From assembly GCA_964549445.1 (NCBI GenBank), contig CAZJVS010000005.1:1-64000 (forward strand): a stretch of DNA of 64,000 nucleotides, given 5' to 3'. The DNA comes from SpSt-539 sp964549445. GTDB taxonomy: Bacteria; Planctomycetota; Phycisphaerae; UBA1845; UTPLA1. The position numbers and the translations under genes were made by a program. The first letter of the stretch is position 1; each line of letters opens with the position of its first letter. Below the pieces are notes generated by a model that searched no databases, was not told where the DNA came from, and worked only from the letters and a program-made list of their open reading frames with translations. Shown piece after piece: positions 42,680 through 52,064 of this stretch.

Positions 42680-44941
42680 CTAGTGGCTCACGGTGCCGCC
42701 TGACAGCACCTTACCCTGCTGCCGACGGCTTCCGACCGCCACAAGTATCACCGACAATATGGCAAACGTGATCAGCGAAACAATTTTCGGCCCGTCGCCA
42801 CCATTGTACTGCGCACCGAAGTGCCTTCCGACATCTAGCGCCTGATTGAATGCATCCGGCATGACCGCGAAGAACGCGATAATCAGCCCGCAGAGTGTAC
42901 CTCCCGCGATATATCCGCTGGAGAGCAACACACCTGGGCTCGTCTCTGACTCGCTCTCCGAGGCCGACTTGCCCGTCATGCGGTCGCAGATCCATCGCAA
43001 AATCCCGCCCACGAAAATCGGTGTCGTCGAACCGAGCGGAATATACATCCCGACCGCAAACGGCAGCGCCGAAATCCCCGCCAGCTCGAGCGCGATCGTG
43101 ATCAACACGCCGATGATCACGAGTCCCCACTCCAGCGTCCCGCCCAAAATGCCCTCAATGATCGACGCAAACAACTGCGGCTGCGGCGCCGAAAACGCCT
43201 TCGGCGCCGGCGCCCCGTTATCCATCGTCGCCGACTCGCGCGCGATCGGCAGGTCCGTGCGATACTTCGCGATTCCGTCCGCGCCCACCAGATAGCGCCC
43301 CGGAATTGCCCCGGGGATTTCGCCTTTGCGGATGTGCACCACCCGATACTCTGCCTTGTCCGAATCCGCGTACGGCCGGCCGACGTGCTGCGTTGCCGCG
43401 TCCGCCGGAACGGTCAGCCGTTCCGCCGGCATGTTTTTCGTCGTGTAGTGCGATCCAAGCGAGTTCAGCGCCAGCATCGTCCCGCCGATGACGATCGCGG
43501 AAGTCACCGCGCCCACGACGATTGCAATCTGCTGCGCCCGAGGCGTCGCTCCCACCAGGAATCCCGTCTTCAGATCTTGCGACGTCGTCCCGCCATTCGA
43601 CGACGCAATGCAAACAACGGCCGCGACGGTAAGCGCTGTGAGCATCGCCATCGCCCCCGTCCGCCCGAGCACCCAGAATATCAGGCACGTCATGAGCAGC
43701 GTCGCGATCGTCATGCCCGAAATCGGGTTCGACGACGACCCCACTTCGCCGGTCAGCCGCGACGAGACGGTGACAAACAAGAATCCAAACAGCAGGATCA
43801 TGCACGCCCCGAGCAATCCTTGCGGCGAGAATCCTAGCCCCAGCGTTGGCACCGCCATCATGACGACCACGAGCGCGATCGAACCAATCAACACTACCCG
43901 CATCGACAGATCGTGTTCGGTTCGCTGCCGCGCCGCGCCGCCAGTCCCACCGCCCCGCAAGTCGCGCAAGCCGGAGACAATCGACGCGAAAATCATTGGC
44001 AGCGCCCGGCACATGCTGATGATGCCGCCCGCCGCCACAGCCCCCGCTCCGATGTATCGAAGGTAGTTTCCCTTGATCTCCCCCGGACTCATATCCCCAA
44101 TGAGTGTCGTCGCCGGCGAAACAGCCGTCGTCAACTTGTCACCAAACGTCGCGATCGTCGGCCCCAGTACAAAATACGACAGCACCGCCCCCGCCATCAT
44201 CAATCCCGCGATCCGCGGCCCGATCAAGAACCCAACCCCGAGCAGCTCCGGCGCAAGTTCGCCCGACAACGCCGCCCCCTTCAATCCGACCTTCGTCCCA
44301 TCCGGCGCGATCTTGTACAGATTCTGCGCCGGCTCCCCATCCCACAGCTTCATCGCCGCCGAGCAGAATTTGTGAAACAACGCAATGAAAAACCCCACGA
44401 ACACCATCTTGGCCGTCGTGCCGCCCGTCTCTCCCGCGATTAGAACCTCCGCGCACGCCACACCTTCCGGATATTTCAACCTCCCATGCTGCTTGACGAT
44501 GAACGCCCGCCGCAGCGGGATCATCATCAAAATGCCGAGCAATCCGCCCAGAACCGACACCGTCATCACCCGCGACAGGTCCATCTCGAACCCGAGCAGC
44601 AGCAGCGCCGGCATCGTCACGCCCACACCAAACGCAATCGACTCGCCCGCCGACCCCGTCGTCTGTACGACGTTGTTCTCGAGAATCGTCGCCGGCGAGC
44701 CCAGCCACCTCCCGCCCCAGCGAAAGAGCGTGATCGACAACACCGCGATGGGCACCGACGCCGATACCGTCATGCCCACCTTGAGCAGCAGGTAAAGACT
44801 CGACGCACCGAACAGGATGCCCAGCCCCGCCCCCAGCAGCACCGCCCGCATCGTCAACTCGGGAATCGTCCGCTCCGGCGCAATGAACGGCTGATGATCC
44901 GCCCCGCCACCAGCCGACTCAGGCGACACGTCCGTTTTCAT
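42680..44941 (-). CDS. OPT-family oligopeptide transporter
   Basis: The 753-residue membrane protein belongs to the oligopeptide transporter (OPT) family, proton-coupled importers of small peptides or metal chelates. Around fifteen hydrophobic segments are seen, with the family blocks ELTMRAVLLGAGLGILF at the start, NNVVQTTGSAGESIAFG and YIAGGTLCGLIIAF near the end. A periplasmic or loop insert of about 80 residues (around 505-590, MPAERLTVPADAA to MDNGAPAP) separates two halves. AAGGA lies before the ATG. With the S46 peptidase downstream it makes a plausible peptide-use pair. Confidence 0.92.
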   Translation of the reverse strand: MKTDVSPESAGGGADHQPFIAPERTIPELTMRAVLLGAGLGILFGASSLYLLLKVGMTVSASVPIAVLSITLFRWGGRWLGSPATILENNVVQTTGSAGESIAFGVGVTMPALLLLGFEMDLSRVMTVSVLGGLLGILMMIPLRRAFIVKQHGRLKYPEGVACAEVLIAGETGGTTAKMVFVGFFIALFHKFCSAAMKLWDGEPAQNLYKIAPDGTKVGLKGAALSGELAPELLGVGFLIGPRIAGLMMAGAVLSYFVLGPTIATFGDKLTTAVSPATTLIGDMSPGEIKGNYLRYIGAGAVAAGGIISMCRALPMIFASIVSGLRDLRGGGTGGAARQRTEHDLSMRVVLIGSIALVVVMMAVPTLGLGFSPQGLLGACMILLFGFLFVTVSSRLTGEVGSSSNPISGMTIATLLMTCLIFWVLGRTGAMAMLTALTVAAVVCIASSNGGTTSQDLKTGFLVGATPRAQQIAIVVGAVTSAIVIGGTMLALNSLGSHYTTKNMPAERLTVPADAATQHVGRPYADSDKAEYRVVHIRKGEIPGAIPGRYLVGADGIAKYRTDLPIARESATMDNGAPAPKAFSAPQPQLFASIIEGILGGTLEWGLVIIGVLITIALELAGISALPFAVGMYIPLGSTTPIFVGGILRWICDRMTGKSASESESETSPGVLLSSGYIAGGTLCGLIIAFFAVMPDAFNQALDVGRHFGAQYNGGDGPKIVSLITFAILSVILVAVGSRRQQGKVLSGGTVSH

Positions 44942-45031
44942 CTGCGATATCCTTCACCCCAACAGACATTCAACGCAGGAATCCAGCAAACCGCACGTTA
45001 CGATGTGTTGGCGTCCGAACCGACCGCCGCC

Positions 45032-45955
45032 TCACAGAATCCGCTTCCCAAACAGCGACAGCAGCAGCTCCACCCCCAGCTCCGCCGTCCGGTTCCGCTC
45101 ATCCAGGATGGGATTGATCTCCACAAAATCCACCGCCCGCACCGCCCCGCTGTCGTACAGAGTCTCCATCACCAGGTGCGCCTCGCGATAGCTCAGCCCG
45201 CCCCGCACCGGCGTCCCGGTCCCCGGCGCGACCGACGGATCAATCACGTCCGTATCAAACTGAACGCAAATCCCCGACGTCCCGCGCGTCGCCGCCTCGA
45301 TCGCAAGACTCATCACCTCGCGAATCCCCAGCTCGTCGATCTCGCGCATCGTAAACACGCGGATCCCCGACCGCTTGATCGTCTCGCGCTCGCCCCGATC
45401 CAGGTCGCGCGTCCCCACCAGCGCCACATGCTCCGGCCGCACCTTCGGCGAAGCCCCGTGCAGTTCGGTAAACCGCCGGTCCCCCATCCCCAGCGCAATC
45501 GCCAGGCTCATTCCGTGAATATTCCCCGACGGCGTCGTCGCGCTCGTATTCATGTCGCCGTGCGCATCGACCCACACGACCCCCAGCTCCTGCTTCTTCG
45601 CCCGATAGTGCGCCACCGTCCCCGCCAAGCTGCCGATCGCAATGCTATGATCGCCGCCCAACACAAGCGGCATACATCCCGAATCTAGCGCCCCCTGGCA
45701 GCGCGTCGCCAGCTCCCCCGCCGCCCGCATAATCGTCTCGGCATACCGCAATTTCGGATCGCCGATCGCCTGCGTCTCCGGGATTTCCACTTCCAGATCG
45801 CCCGCATCCTCAACCGTATGCCCGAGTTCCTCGAGCTTCCGTTCGAGCCCCGCAACGCGAAGCGCCGACGGCCCCATATCCACGCCGCGCCGCCCCGACC
45901 CGAGGTCCAGCGGCGCTCCAATCATCCGTATTCGCTTCGCCTGAAATTCCGCCAT
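45032..45955 (-). CDS. rocF: Arginase
   Basis: Arginase splits arginine into ornithine and urea with a binuclear Mn2+ centre. All metal ligands of the ureohydrolase family are seen in the 307-residue product: His103 in GGDHS, Asp130/His132/Asp134 in DAHGDMN, and Asp234/Asp236 in FDTDVIDP, followed by APGTGTPVRGGL, which with NTSATTPSGNIHG favours arginase over agmatinase. It lies upstream of the OPT and S46 genes on the same strand with a 90-base gap, so arginine from peptides is a possible source. No urease or ornithine-degrading gene is in the window. Confidence 0.94.
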   Translation of the reverse strand: MAEFQAKRIRMIGAPLDLGSGRRGVDMGPSALRVAGLERKLEELGHTVEDAGDLEVEIPETQAIGDPKLRYAETIMRAAGELATRCQGALDSGCMPLVLGGDHSIAIGSLAGTVAHYRAKKQELGVVWVDAHGDMNTSATTPSGNIHGMSLAIALGMGDRRFTELHGASPKVRPEHVALVGTRDLDRGERETIKRSGIRVFTMREIDELGIREVMSLAIEAATRGTSGICVQFDTDVIDPSVAPGTGTPVRGGLSYREAHLVMETLYDSGAVRAVDFVEINPILDERNRTAELGVELLLSLFGKRIL

Positions 45956-46112
45956 ATCCGAGACCCTGCGCTCCGGCTGCCAATGTAGCCGATTCCGCGC
46001 CGCCGTGCCTTCCGCGCCGCCGCCCGATATTCATCGCGCCCCAAGCCCTCCGAAGCCCAGCCCGGAACGTCGCGCCCGAACCCAAGACACACCCAACCCC
46101 CGCGGAAACCCT

Positions 46113-46141
46113 TTGTCCCCGTCATCCCAGCGGCGTAGAAT
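46113..46141 (+). promoter_or_regulatory. Probable leaderless promoter of the HD-GYP gene
   Basis: TTGTCC (46113-46118) and TAGAAT (46136-46141) are 17 bases apart; transcription should begin near 46148-46149, exactly at the GTG used as start of the HD-GYP gene. Confidence 0.5.
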
Positions 46142-46148
46142 CGTCCAA

Positions 46149-47453
46149 GTGGAATCGCAAGCACGATCCAGCTCATCGACCGCCGAACCTCGCATGCCCG
46201 ATGCGATCGCCTCCGCGCGCCTCGATCAAGCGACCCCCGCGCTCTCCGACGCCGAGCTCCACCTCGACGCCATCCTCCGCGTCTGCACCAGTCTGACCGC
46301 GCCAAAGCCGCTCGAAGAGCTTCTCGACAACCTCCTCACCGAGACCCGCACCGTCATCCCCGCCGACGCCGCCACGCTCTACCTCGTCGACGGCGAAAAC
46401 CTCGTCCTCGTCTGCCGTCAGGACGCCAAGTCCCCGACCGAATCGCGCCCCGCGATCGTGAGCTTCGACCGCCTCGGCCGCGTCTCGGCCGACCAGCGCG
46501 GCCCCGACGGCGAGCCCTCGGCATTCCGCACCCCGCTCTTCAACGACCCGGTCGCCCAATACGTCGCCCGCACCGGCCAGACCATCAACATCACCGACGT
46601 CCACCAACCGACCGGCAACACACCCGACGAGCTGCGCGAGGTCCTCCCTGCATCCGTCGCCATGGCCACCGTATCGCTACTGGCCGCCCCCATGATCGAC
46701 CGCAACGCAAAAACCGTCGGCGTCATCGAGCTCATCAACCGCCACGCCGGCGACTCCGAAATCGTCCCCTTCACGAGCCGCGACGAGCAAACCCTTACCT
46801 CGCTCGCCGCCGTGGCAGCCGTCAGCGTCCGCAGTGCCCGCCTCCGCGAGCAGCTCAACCACTCGCACCTGGACACCATCCTCCGCCTCGCCAGTGCCGC
46901 CGAGTTCCGCGACGGCGACACCGGCGATCACATCCGCCGCATGTCGCTCTACAGCGAGGCCGTCGCCCGCAAGCTCGGCCGCAGCCCCGAGTGGTGCCGC
47001 TGCATCCTCTTCGCCAGCCCCATGCACGACGTCGGCAAGCTCGGCATCTCCGACTCCATCCTCAAGAAGCCCGGACCCCTCACCGCCGACGAACGCAAGA
47101 CCATGCAGGAACACACCGTCATGGGCGGCCGCCTTCTCGCCGGCGCCGACAACGAAATCCTCCGCATGGCCGAGCAGATCGCCATCGGCCACCACGAACG
47201 CTGGGACGGCAACGGCTACCCCCACAAGCAGCGCGGCACCGACATCCCCGAAGAAGCGCGCATCGTCGCCATCGCCGATGTCTTCGACGCCCTCACCAAC
47301 GCCCGAGTATACAAGCCCGCCTTCTCCTTCGGCGAAGCCATGAAGCTCGTCTCCGCCGAGTCCGGCCGCCACTTCGACCCCGTCGTCCTCGACGCCTTCC
47401 TCGGCACGCGCGAAGAAATCGAATCCATCTACGACGCCTACCGCCCCGCCTGA
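46149..47453 (+). CDS. GAF and HD-GYP domain protein (c-di-GMP phosphodiesterase type)
   Basis: The 434-residue product has an N-terminal GAF domain (about 30-230, DAILRVCTSLTAPKPLEELL to the DEQTLTSLAAVAAVSVRSARL end) and a C-terminal HD-GYP domain that hydrolyses c-di-GMP. The metal-binding residues are in place: GDHIRRMS, MHDVGKLGI, HTVMGGRLL, HHERWDGNGYP and ADVFDAL. GTG 46149 sits 7 bases after a TAGAAT box; ATG 46194 is the alternative, and neither has a Shine-Dalgarno site. It is the counterpart of the diguanylate cyclase at 24-25 kb, so both ends of c-di-GMP turnover are in the window. Confidence 0.9.
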   Translation: MESQARSSSSTAEPRMPDAIASARLDQATPALSDAELHLDAILRVCTSLTAPKPLEELLDNLLTETRTVIPADAATLYLVDGENLVLVCRQDAKSPTESRPAIVSFDRLGRVSADQRGPDGEPSAFRTPLFNDPVAQYVARTGQTINITDVHQPTGNTPDELREVLPASVAMATVSLLAAPMIDRNAKTVGVIELINRHAGDSEIVPFTSRDEQTLTSLAAVAAVSVRSARLREQLNHSHLDTILRLASAAEFRDGDTGDHIRRMSLYSEAVARKLGRSPEWCRCILFASPMHDVGKLGISDSILKKPGPLTADERKTMQEHTVMGGRLLAGADNEILRMAEQIAIGHHERWDGNGYPHKQRGTDIPEEARIVAIADVFDALTNARVYKPAFSFGEAMKLVSAESGRHFDPVVLDAFLGTREEIESIYDAYRPA

Positions 47454-47528
47454 TCGCTCCCCTTCGTTTTTCCTACAGCTCTCCGTACCATCGCCACTCG
47501 TCGTCCGTCGACCGAGGTCCCGCAACGC

Positions 47529-48815
47529 GTGTCCGCATCATCGTCCGCTCACCCGCATCAGCCGCACGCGCCCTCGATTCTCCTCCCCCACATCGCCGCC
47601 GCCGCCTGCCTCGGCACCACTCAAGCCATCATCCCATTCCTCCCGTTCCTCGCCCGCCTCCGCTTCGACGCCTCCGACTGGCAGACCACCGTCCTCACGG
47701 CCGCCATCCCCGTCATGCAGTTCTTCTCCATCTTCTGGAATCAACACTACGCCGCCTGGCGCACCCCGCGCTACCTCGTCGCCCTCGCCCTGCTCCACTC
47801 CCTCCCCATCGGCCTCATCGGCCTCGCCCCGAATATCTGGCTCGTCATGGCCTGCTTCGTCCTCGCCGCCTTCGGCAACGCCGGCATGTCTCCGCTCAAC
47901 GCCGACATCCTCCGCACCTGCTACCCCACCCACCGCCGCGGCCGCGTCTTCGGCCTCGTCTCTACCGCCCAGATGTCAGCCGCCATGCTCACCGGCTTCG
48001 CCATCGGCCGCTGGTCCGACCACACCCCGAATGCCTTTCGACTCTTCCTTCCCGCCGTCACCGCCGTCCAGTTCGTCGGCCTCTCGATCCTCGCCCACAT
48101 CGCTCGCCGGCCCATCTTCGCCGCGCGATCACGCCCCGAACCGCCCGAAAGATCCTGGCTCGCCCCCTTCCGCGACATGAACGCCGTCCTCCGCGCCGAC
48201 CGTGCCTTCGCTGCCTACGAAGTCGCCTTCATGTCCTACGGCGTCGGCTGGATGATCTGCACCGCACTAATCCCCGCCCTCGCCACCGACCGCCTCCACC
48301 TCAACTACGGCCAGTACACCAAGGCCACCATTGTCATCTACCAGTTCGTCATCGTCCTCATGTTCTTTCTCGCCGGCCGCACCGTCGACCGCGTCGGCCC
48401 GATGCGACTCGCCGCCGCCTCATTCCTCTGGCTCACGCTCTACCCGATCGGCTTGCTCATCATCTCGAACTTCGGCGGCCTCGTCGCCTGCAGCGTCCTC
48501 TACGCTATCGGCATGGTCGGCGTGAATCTGACCTGGACCCTCGGCCCCATCGCCCTCAGCACCGACGCCTCCCGCGCCTCCCACTACCTCGCGATCCACA
48601 CCACCATGGTCGGCATTCGCGGCATCGTCGCTCAGGGACTTGGCATGGCCCTCTACGTCTGGACCGGAAGCTTCGCTTGGCCACTCCTTATAGCAGCCGC
48701 CGGCTTCCTCTGGGCCGCCCACCGCATGAACGCCCTGGCCCGCGCCACCCACGACCACACCGTCCCCGCAAGATCAATCGAAACCGCCGTCCCCCCACTC
48801 GACGCCCCCGACTAA
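47529..48815 (+). CDS. MFS transporter
   Basis: The 428-residue product has about twelve hydrophobic segments in the two-times-six arrangement of the major facilitator superfamily. The GRVFGLVSTAQM stretch fits the loop after the fourth segment and FLAGRTVDRVG fits the cytoplasmic loop of the second half. A His/Pro/Ser-rich N-terminal stub precedes the first segment. Start is GTG 47529; a weak GAGG lies 12 bases before. It follows the HD-GYP gene by 75 bases. Nothing in the sequence or context fixes the substrate. Confidence 0.88.
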   Translation: MSASSSAHPHQPHAPSILLPHIAAAACLGTTQAIIPFLPFLARLRFDASDWQTTVLTAAIPVMQFFSIFWNQHYAAWRTPRYLVALALLHSLPIGLIGLAPNIWLVMACFVLAAFGNAGMSPLNADILRTCYPTHRRGRVFGLVSTAQMSAAMLTGFAIGRWSDHTPNAFRLFLPAVTAVQFVGLSILAHIARRPIFAARSRPEPPERSWLAPFRDMNAVLRADRAFAAYEVAFMSYGVGWMICTALIPALATDRLHLNYGQYTKATIVIYQFVIVLMFFLAGRTVDRVGPMRLAAASFLWLTLYPIGLLIISNFGGLVACSVLYAIGMVGVNLTWTLGPIALSTDASRASHYLAIHTTMVGIRGIVAQGLGMALYVWTGSFAWPLLIAAAGFLWAAHRMNALARATHDHTVPARSIETAVPPLDAPD

Positions 48816-48823
48816 ACGCGCCC

Positions 48824-48851
48824 CGGTCGAACCGCAGTGCGAACTCGACCG
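48824..48851. terminator. Inverted repeat between converging genes
   Basis: CGGTCGA (48824-48830) and TCGACCG (48845-48851) form a 7-base stem with a 14-base loop just after the MFS gene stop. There is no T-run, so termination is only a possibility. Confidence 0.3.
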
Positions 48852-48906
48852 TCTGATCGAGCCTGGTGTATCTAGTTTCGAAGTGATTTCTGGGATCGCG
48901 CGACGC

Positions 48907-49533
48907 TCACCGAGCGCCCCGCCGGTGGCTGATCATTCCCACAGCCCCGACGACGAGGAGCACCAACCCCGTTGGCTCCGGTACGCCCGCCGGAATCGGA
49001 ACAAAGGGCGCGGTCTCGTAACCCCACGCAAACGCATCGAGCATCGCGGCGTTGCGGACCACGCCAATCCAGCCAAAGTGCACGCCGTCGCTGAGCGTGA
49101 AGCACACTCCGAAATAAGATTCCACTCCTTCCGGAAGCAGCGATGGGATCTCCGGCGCAGTTATCCGTCCAACCTGCTGCCAAACCAACCCGGGAGTCGG
49201 AATGAGCTGCCCAGGATTCAACGGTGCAAGTCGTATCCCGTCGGCTTCGATCTGAACCAGGCCACCCACTACCCCGAACACACTGCCGGTCGTGAGCCCG
49301 GCGTCGGTGCCCAAATTGAAAAGATCCGGAACGGGCATTGGGTCGGGAAACTGGTCCGTTGCCGAGCGTGAAACGTAGAGTTCGCCGAGAAGGCCCGGCA
49401 TGGCCCAATCGTAGTGCTCCGGCCCCTCGGGATTATCAAACCTGACCCGAACCGCATTCGCTGGTGACGCCATGACGAGGATCGTCGCGAAGGACACTGC
49501 AACCGACAAGCTCAATCGTTCGCGCGTCAACAT
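48907..49533 (-). CDS. Secreted protein with PEP-CTERM sorting tail
   Basis: The 208-residue product has a signal peptide (about 1-27, cleavage after PANA) and a classic PEP-CTERM tail: VPEPTGLVLLVVGAVGMIS then HRRGAR at the very end. Such proteins are cut and re-attached by an exosortase during export, often with exopolysaccharide. The middle part (about 30-180) is a beta-rich domain with two lone features, FGVCFTLSDGVHFGWIGV and a GLLGELYVS segment, and is not recognised. GGGGGGAGG precedes the ATG. No exosortase gene is in the window. Confidence 0.88.
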   Translation of the reverse strand: MLTRERLSLSVAVSFATILVMASPANAVRVRFDNPEGPEHYDWAMPGLLGELYVSRSATDQFPDPMPVPDLFNLGTDAGLTTGSVFGVVGGLVQIEADGIRLAPLNPGQLIPTPGLVWQQVGRITAPEIPSLLPEGVESYFGVCFTLSDGVHFGWIGVVRNAAMLDAFAWGYETAPFVPIPAGVPEPTGLVLLVVGAVGMISHRRGAR

Positions 49534-50365
49534 GCTCTTCGCCTCCCCCCAAGTGGCGTCTCCGCGTGATCTCGCGACATTCTACTGTTTTGCCTGCTGA
49601 CCACTCGGAATCGTCCAATCCACCATCAATCGTTGAACGACCTGCGTTCCGGTGATTCTAACACATGTTCGGGCGTCCACGTTTCGCAACTCGGAAGCGA
49701 CTGCCGATTTAGCTTCGACGCTGCCCCGGGTTCCCGGGACGAGCGACGATTGCGTGGCAGGGGCATGACTTGTTTGCCGGTGCGTTTCGCCCCATTCCCC
49801 ACGATGGTTTGTTTTGCCGCGATTTCTGCCTCGCGCCCTTCCGAATTCCCGCGTTCGGCCCGTCCTGCGGAACGCCGGCAGACCTGTATGTCAGAAATAA
49901 TGCGGGTGACTTCGCACTCGCATCGATCGTATGACCAAGATGCACGGGAGAAACTGCGCGCAAGCAGAACCAATGCGGCCCCGGAGAATCCGCGCCCCGG
50001 GATCCGAATAGCGCCTCAAGACCCAACGATCTGACAGATAAGACGCAAGACTCAAGTCCCAGGGCTCCGACAGAATTCCCTAATGAATTCGCGAATTCCA
50101 ACGTTTCTAACTTTCTCGGTCCTGGCCTGGTTGGCCTTCCCCACGTTCAGTGGACACTCGGTTTTGAGGAATCGCCGTGGGCTTCGAACTCGGCCCCGCG
50201 AGCGGCCGCTTCATGTGGAAGCCCGCCCCTCCGACCAGGAGAAACCGCTTGCCGCTGCCGAACAGGAGCCGCTCCCGCTTGCGCCGATCAGGCCCGCTGG
50301 GATGTATCGCCCGTCACCGCCATCTGCTACGCGCCCGCCGCACGCCCCGTTATGGTACCCCCCCA
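49534..50365. other. Long intergenic region without a supported gene
   Basis: These 832 bases between the PEP-CTERM gene and the alcohol dehydrogenase gene hold several open frames on both strands, but none has a ribosome site, a recognisable domain or typical codon bias. The base composition is lower in GC and less codon-structured than its neighbours. TAGAAT boxes on the minus strand occur at 49579-49584 and 49655-49660. Three GAATTC hexamers occur within 26 bases at 50073-50098. It may hold decayed gene remnants or regulatory DNA. Confidence 0.5.
49579..49584 (-). promoter_or_regulatory. -10-like box TAGAAT before the PEP-CTERM gene
   Basis: TAGAAT on the minus strand, 45 bases before the ATG, leaving room for the strong GGGGGGAGG site. 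No good -35 hexamer at the expected distance. Confidence 0.4.
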
Positions 50366-51604
50366 ATGAAGGCCCTCGTTTTCGACCCGCCCCGCGCTGC
50401 CTGGCCACTCGCGAAGATTGCCACCGCATTCTCGCCGCGCGCCGCGACGGGCCCGCTCGGCGGACTCCGACTCCGCGACGTTTCCGAACCGACTCTGCCC
50501 GGCCCCCAGTGGGTCCGCCTCCGAACCCTCCTCGGCGGAATCTGCGGCAGCGATGTCGCCCTCGTCACCCTCCGCAACCATCCCGCGACGATTCTCCAGC
50601 GACTCACCTCTTTCCCAGCCGTCCTCGGCCACGAATGCGTCGCCGTCATCGAGCAGGTCGGCCCCGGCGTCCAGAATTGGAAGCCCGGCCAGCGCGTCTG
50701 CGTCGACCCCTGCCTCTCCTGCGTCCCGCGCGGCATTGCGCCGCTTTGCCCTCAGTGCGCCGCCGGTCGCCCGAGTCTCTGCGACAACACCGACCGCGGC
50801 GACCTCCCGCCTGGCATGATCATCGGCCTCAACAGCCGAACCGGGGGAAGCTGGTCGCGTCTCTTCGTCGCCCACCAGTCCCAGCTTTTCGCCGTGCCCG
50901 AAGCCGTCCCCGACGCCGTCGCCGTCCTGATCGACCCCATCGCCTGCGCCGCCCACGCCGTCCTTCGCCGCGTCCCGCGCGAAAACGAGCGCATTCTCGT
51001 CACCGGCGGCGGTATCCTCGCCGTCGGCGTCCTGGCCGCGATCCGCGCCCTCCAGCTTCCGAATCACGTGACGGCCATCGCCCGCCACGCCTTCCAGGCC
51101 GATCTACTCTCTCGCTACGGCGCGAGCGATGTCCGTATCCATCCTCGCGCATGGTCGCACGCCGAGCGCTACGACGACCTCGCCGCCGCCGCCGACGGCC
51201 GCCGTATTCCGGCCCGCTTTGGAAATCAGGCCTTCATCGGCGGATTCAACGTCACCTACGACTGCGTCGGCACCGGCCAGAGTCTCACCGACGCAATGAA
51301 GTGGACCGCCGCCCGAGGCGCCGTCGTCCTCGTCGGCACGTCGCAGATCTGTGTCGTCGACACAACGCCCCTCTGGCTTTCCGAGTTGAACATCGTCGGC
51401 TGCAACGGCCGGCAGATCGAAGAAGTTGCCGGCCGCCGCACGCACACTTACGAGGTGGTCTTTGACTGGCTGACCGCCGGCCGCATCGACCTCCGCGGCC
51501 TCCTGACCCATCGCTTTCCCCTCGCCGATTATCGGGCGGCCTTCGATGTCCTGCTCCGCCGCAGCCGCAGCGGCGTCATCAAGGCCGCATTTGTCCCCGA
51601 TTAG
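50366..51604 (+). CDS. Zinc-dependent medium-chain alcohol dehydrogenase-like protein
   Basis: The 412-residue product belongs to the medium-chain dehydrogenase/reductase family. It has the catalytic zinc cysteine in GGICGSD, GHE in VLGHECVAVI, and a cysteine-rich segment (CVDPCLSCVPRG ... LCPQCAAGRPSLC) resembling the structural zinc lobe, though with extra spacing. The Rossmann glycine motif reads VTGGGILAVG. The insert around residues 110-155 is longer than in standard enzymes. ATG 50366 is used since upstream in-frame sequence is not conserved. A TATGGT box ends 9 bases before the ATG. The substrate is unknown. Confidence 0.85.
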   Translation: MKALVFDPPRAAWPLAKIATAFSPRAATGPLGGLRLRDVSEPTLPGPQWVRLRTLLGGICGSDVALVTLRNHPATILQRLTSFPAVLGHECVAVIEQVGPGVQNWKPGQRVCVDPCLSCVPRGIAPLCPQCAAGRPSLCDNTDRGDLPPGMIIGLNSRTGGSWSRLFVAHQSQLFAVPEAVPDAVAVLIDPIACAAHAVLRRVPRENERILVTGGGILAVGVLAAIRALQLPNHVTAIARHAFQADLLSRYGASDVRIHPRAWSHAERYDDLAAAADGRRIPARFGNQAFIGGFNVTYDCVGTGQSLTDAMKWTAARGAVVLVGTSQICVVDTTPLWLSELNIVGCNGRQIEEVAGRRTHTYEVVFDWLTAGRIDLRGLLTHRFPLADYRAAFDVLLRRSRSGVIKAAFVPD

Positions 51605-51702
51605 TCTGCCCCTCGGACTTTCAACTGAACCCCCTCGACTCGACATCCGACGAGTCGATCGGGCTGGCGCATCACCGTCTGCCCGACCAGGAGAGGACGC
51701 TA

Positions 51703-52023
51703 ATGTTTCGCAACAAGAAAACTCGTGTGACGGTCGCACTCGTCGCCCTTCTCGCCGTCACGCCCGCCACGTCCGGCTGCTCGGTGCTCGGCTTCCTCTC
51801 CGGCCAAACCTTCACCATCAACATCCCGCTCGGCCTCAATGGCTTCGGCGGTCTGCTCAATCCATACGGCATTATCACCGCCCTGGTGAATACCTTCATC
51901 GGCTCCACCTTCCCCGGCACCGGGATCGGCCCCCTCGTAACGCCTCCGGGAGGAAGCAACTCGAACAGTGGCTTCCCGCGCCCGCCGAACAGCCCGACCG
52001 GCCCCGTGCTGCCCGATACGTGA
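51703..52023 (+). CDS. Small lipoprotein
   Basis: The 106-residue product has a lipoprotein signal peptide with basic start (MFRNKKTR) and lipobox TSGC (about 24-27). The mature part is short, rich in Gly, Pro, Asn and Thr (GGLLNPYGIITALVNTFIG, then PPGGSNSNSG), with no known domain. AGGAGAGGA precedes the ATG at good distance, which supports real translation. Its function is unknown. Confidence 0.75.
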   Translation: MFRNKKTRVTVALVALLAVTPATSGCSVLGFLSGQTFTINIPLGLNGFGGLLNPYGIITALVNTFIGSTFPGTGIGPLVTPPGGSNSNSGFPRPPNSPTGPVLPDT

Positions 52024-52050
52024 TCCCACGCCGCGGCCTCGTCCGCGACG

Positions 52051-52056
52051 TATGAT
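52051..52056 (+). promoter_or_regulatory. -10-like box TATGAT directly before a zinc-ribbon gene
   Basis: TATGAT ends 8 bases before the ATG at 52065, with no Shine-Dalgarno site between. It fits the leaderless pattern; no -35 box is convincing. Confidence 0.35.
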
Positions 52057-52064
52057 CCCGGCCG

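Noticed and set aside
49633..50034. Open frames on both strands in the gap before the alcohol dehydrogenase gene
   Set aside because: No domain, no ribosome site, no codon bias, and competing frames on both strands.
50083..51465. Plus-strand frame beginning with a signal-peptide-like stretch (MNSRIPTFLTFSVLAWLAF)
   Set aside because: After about 25 residues it becomes Arg/Pro-rich and runs through the alcohol dehydrogenase gene in another frame, with no ribosome site. The hydrophobic start is probably chance.
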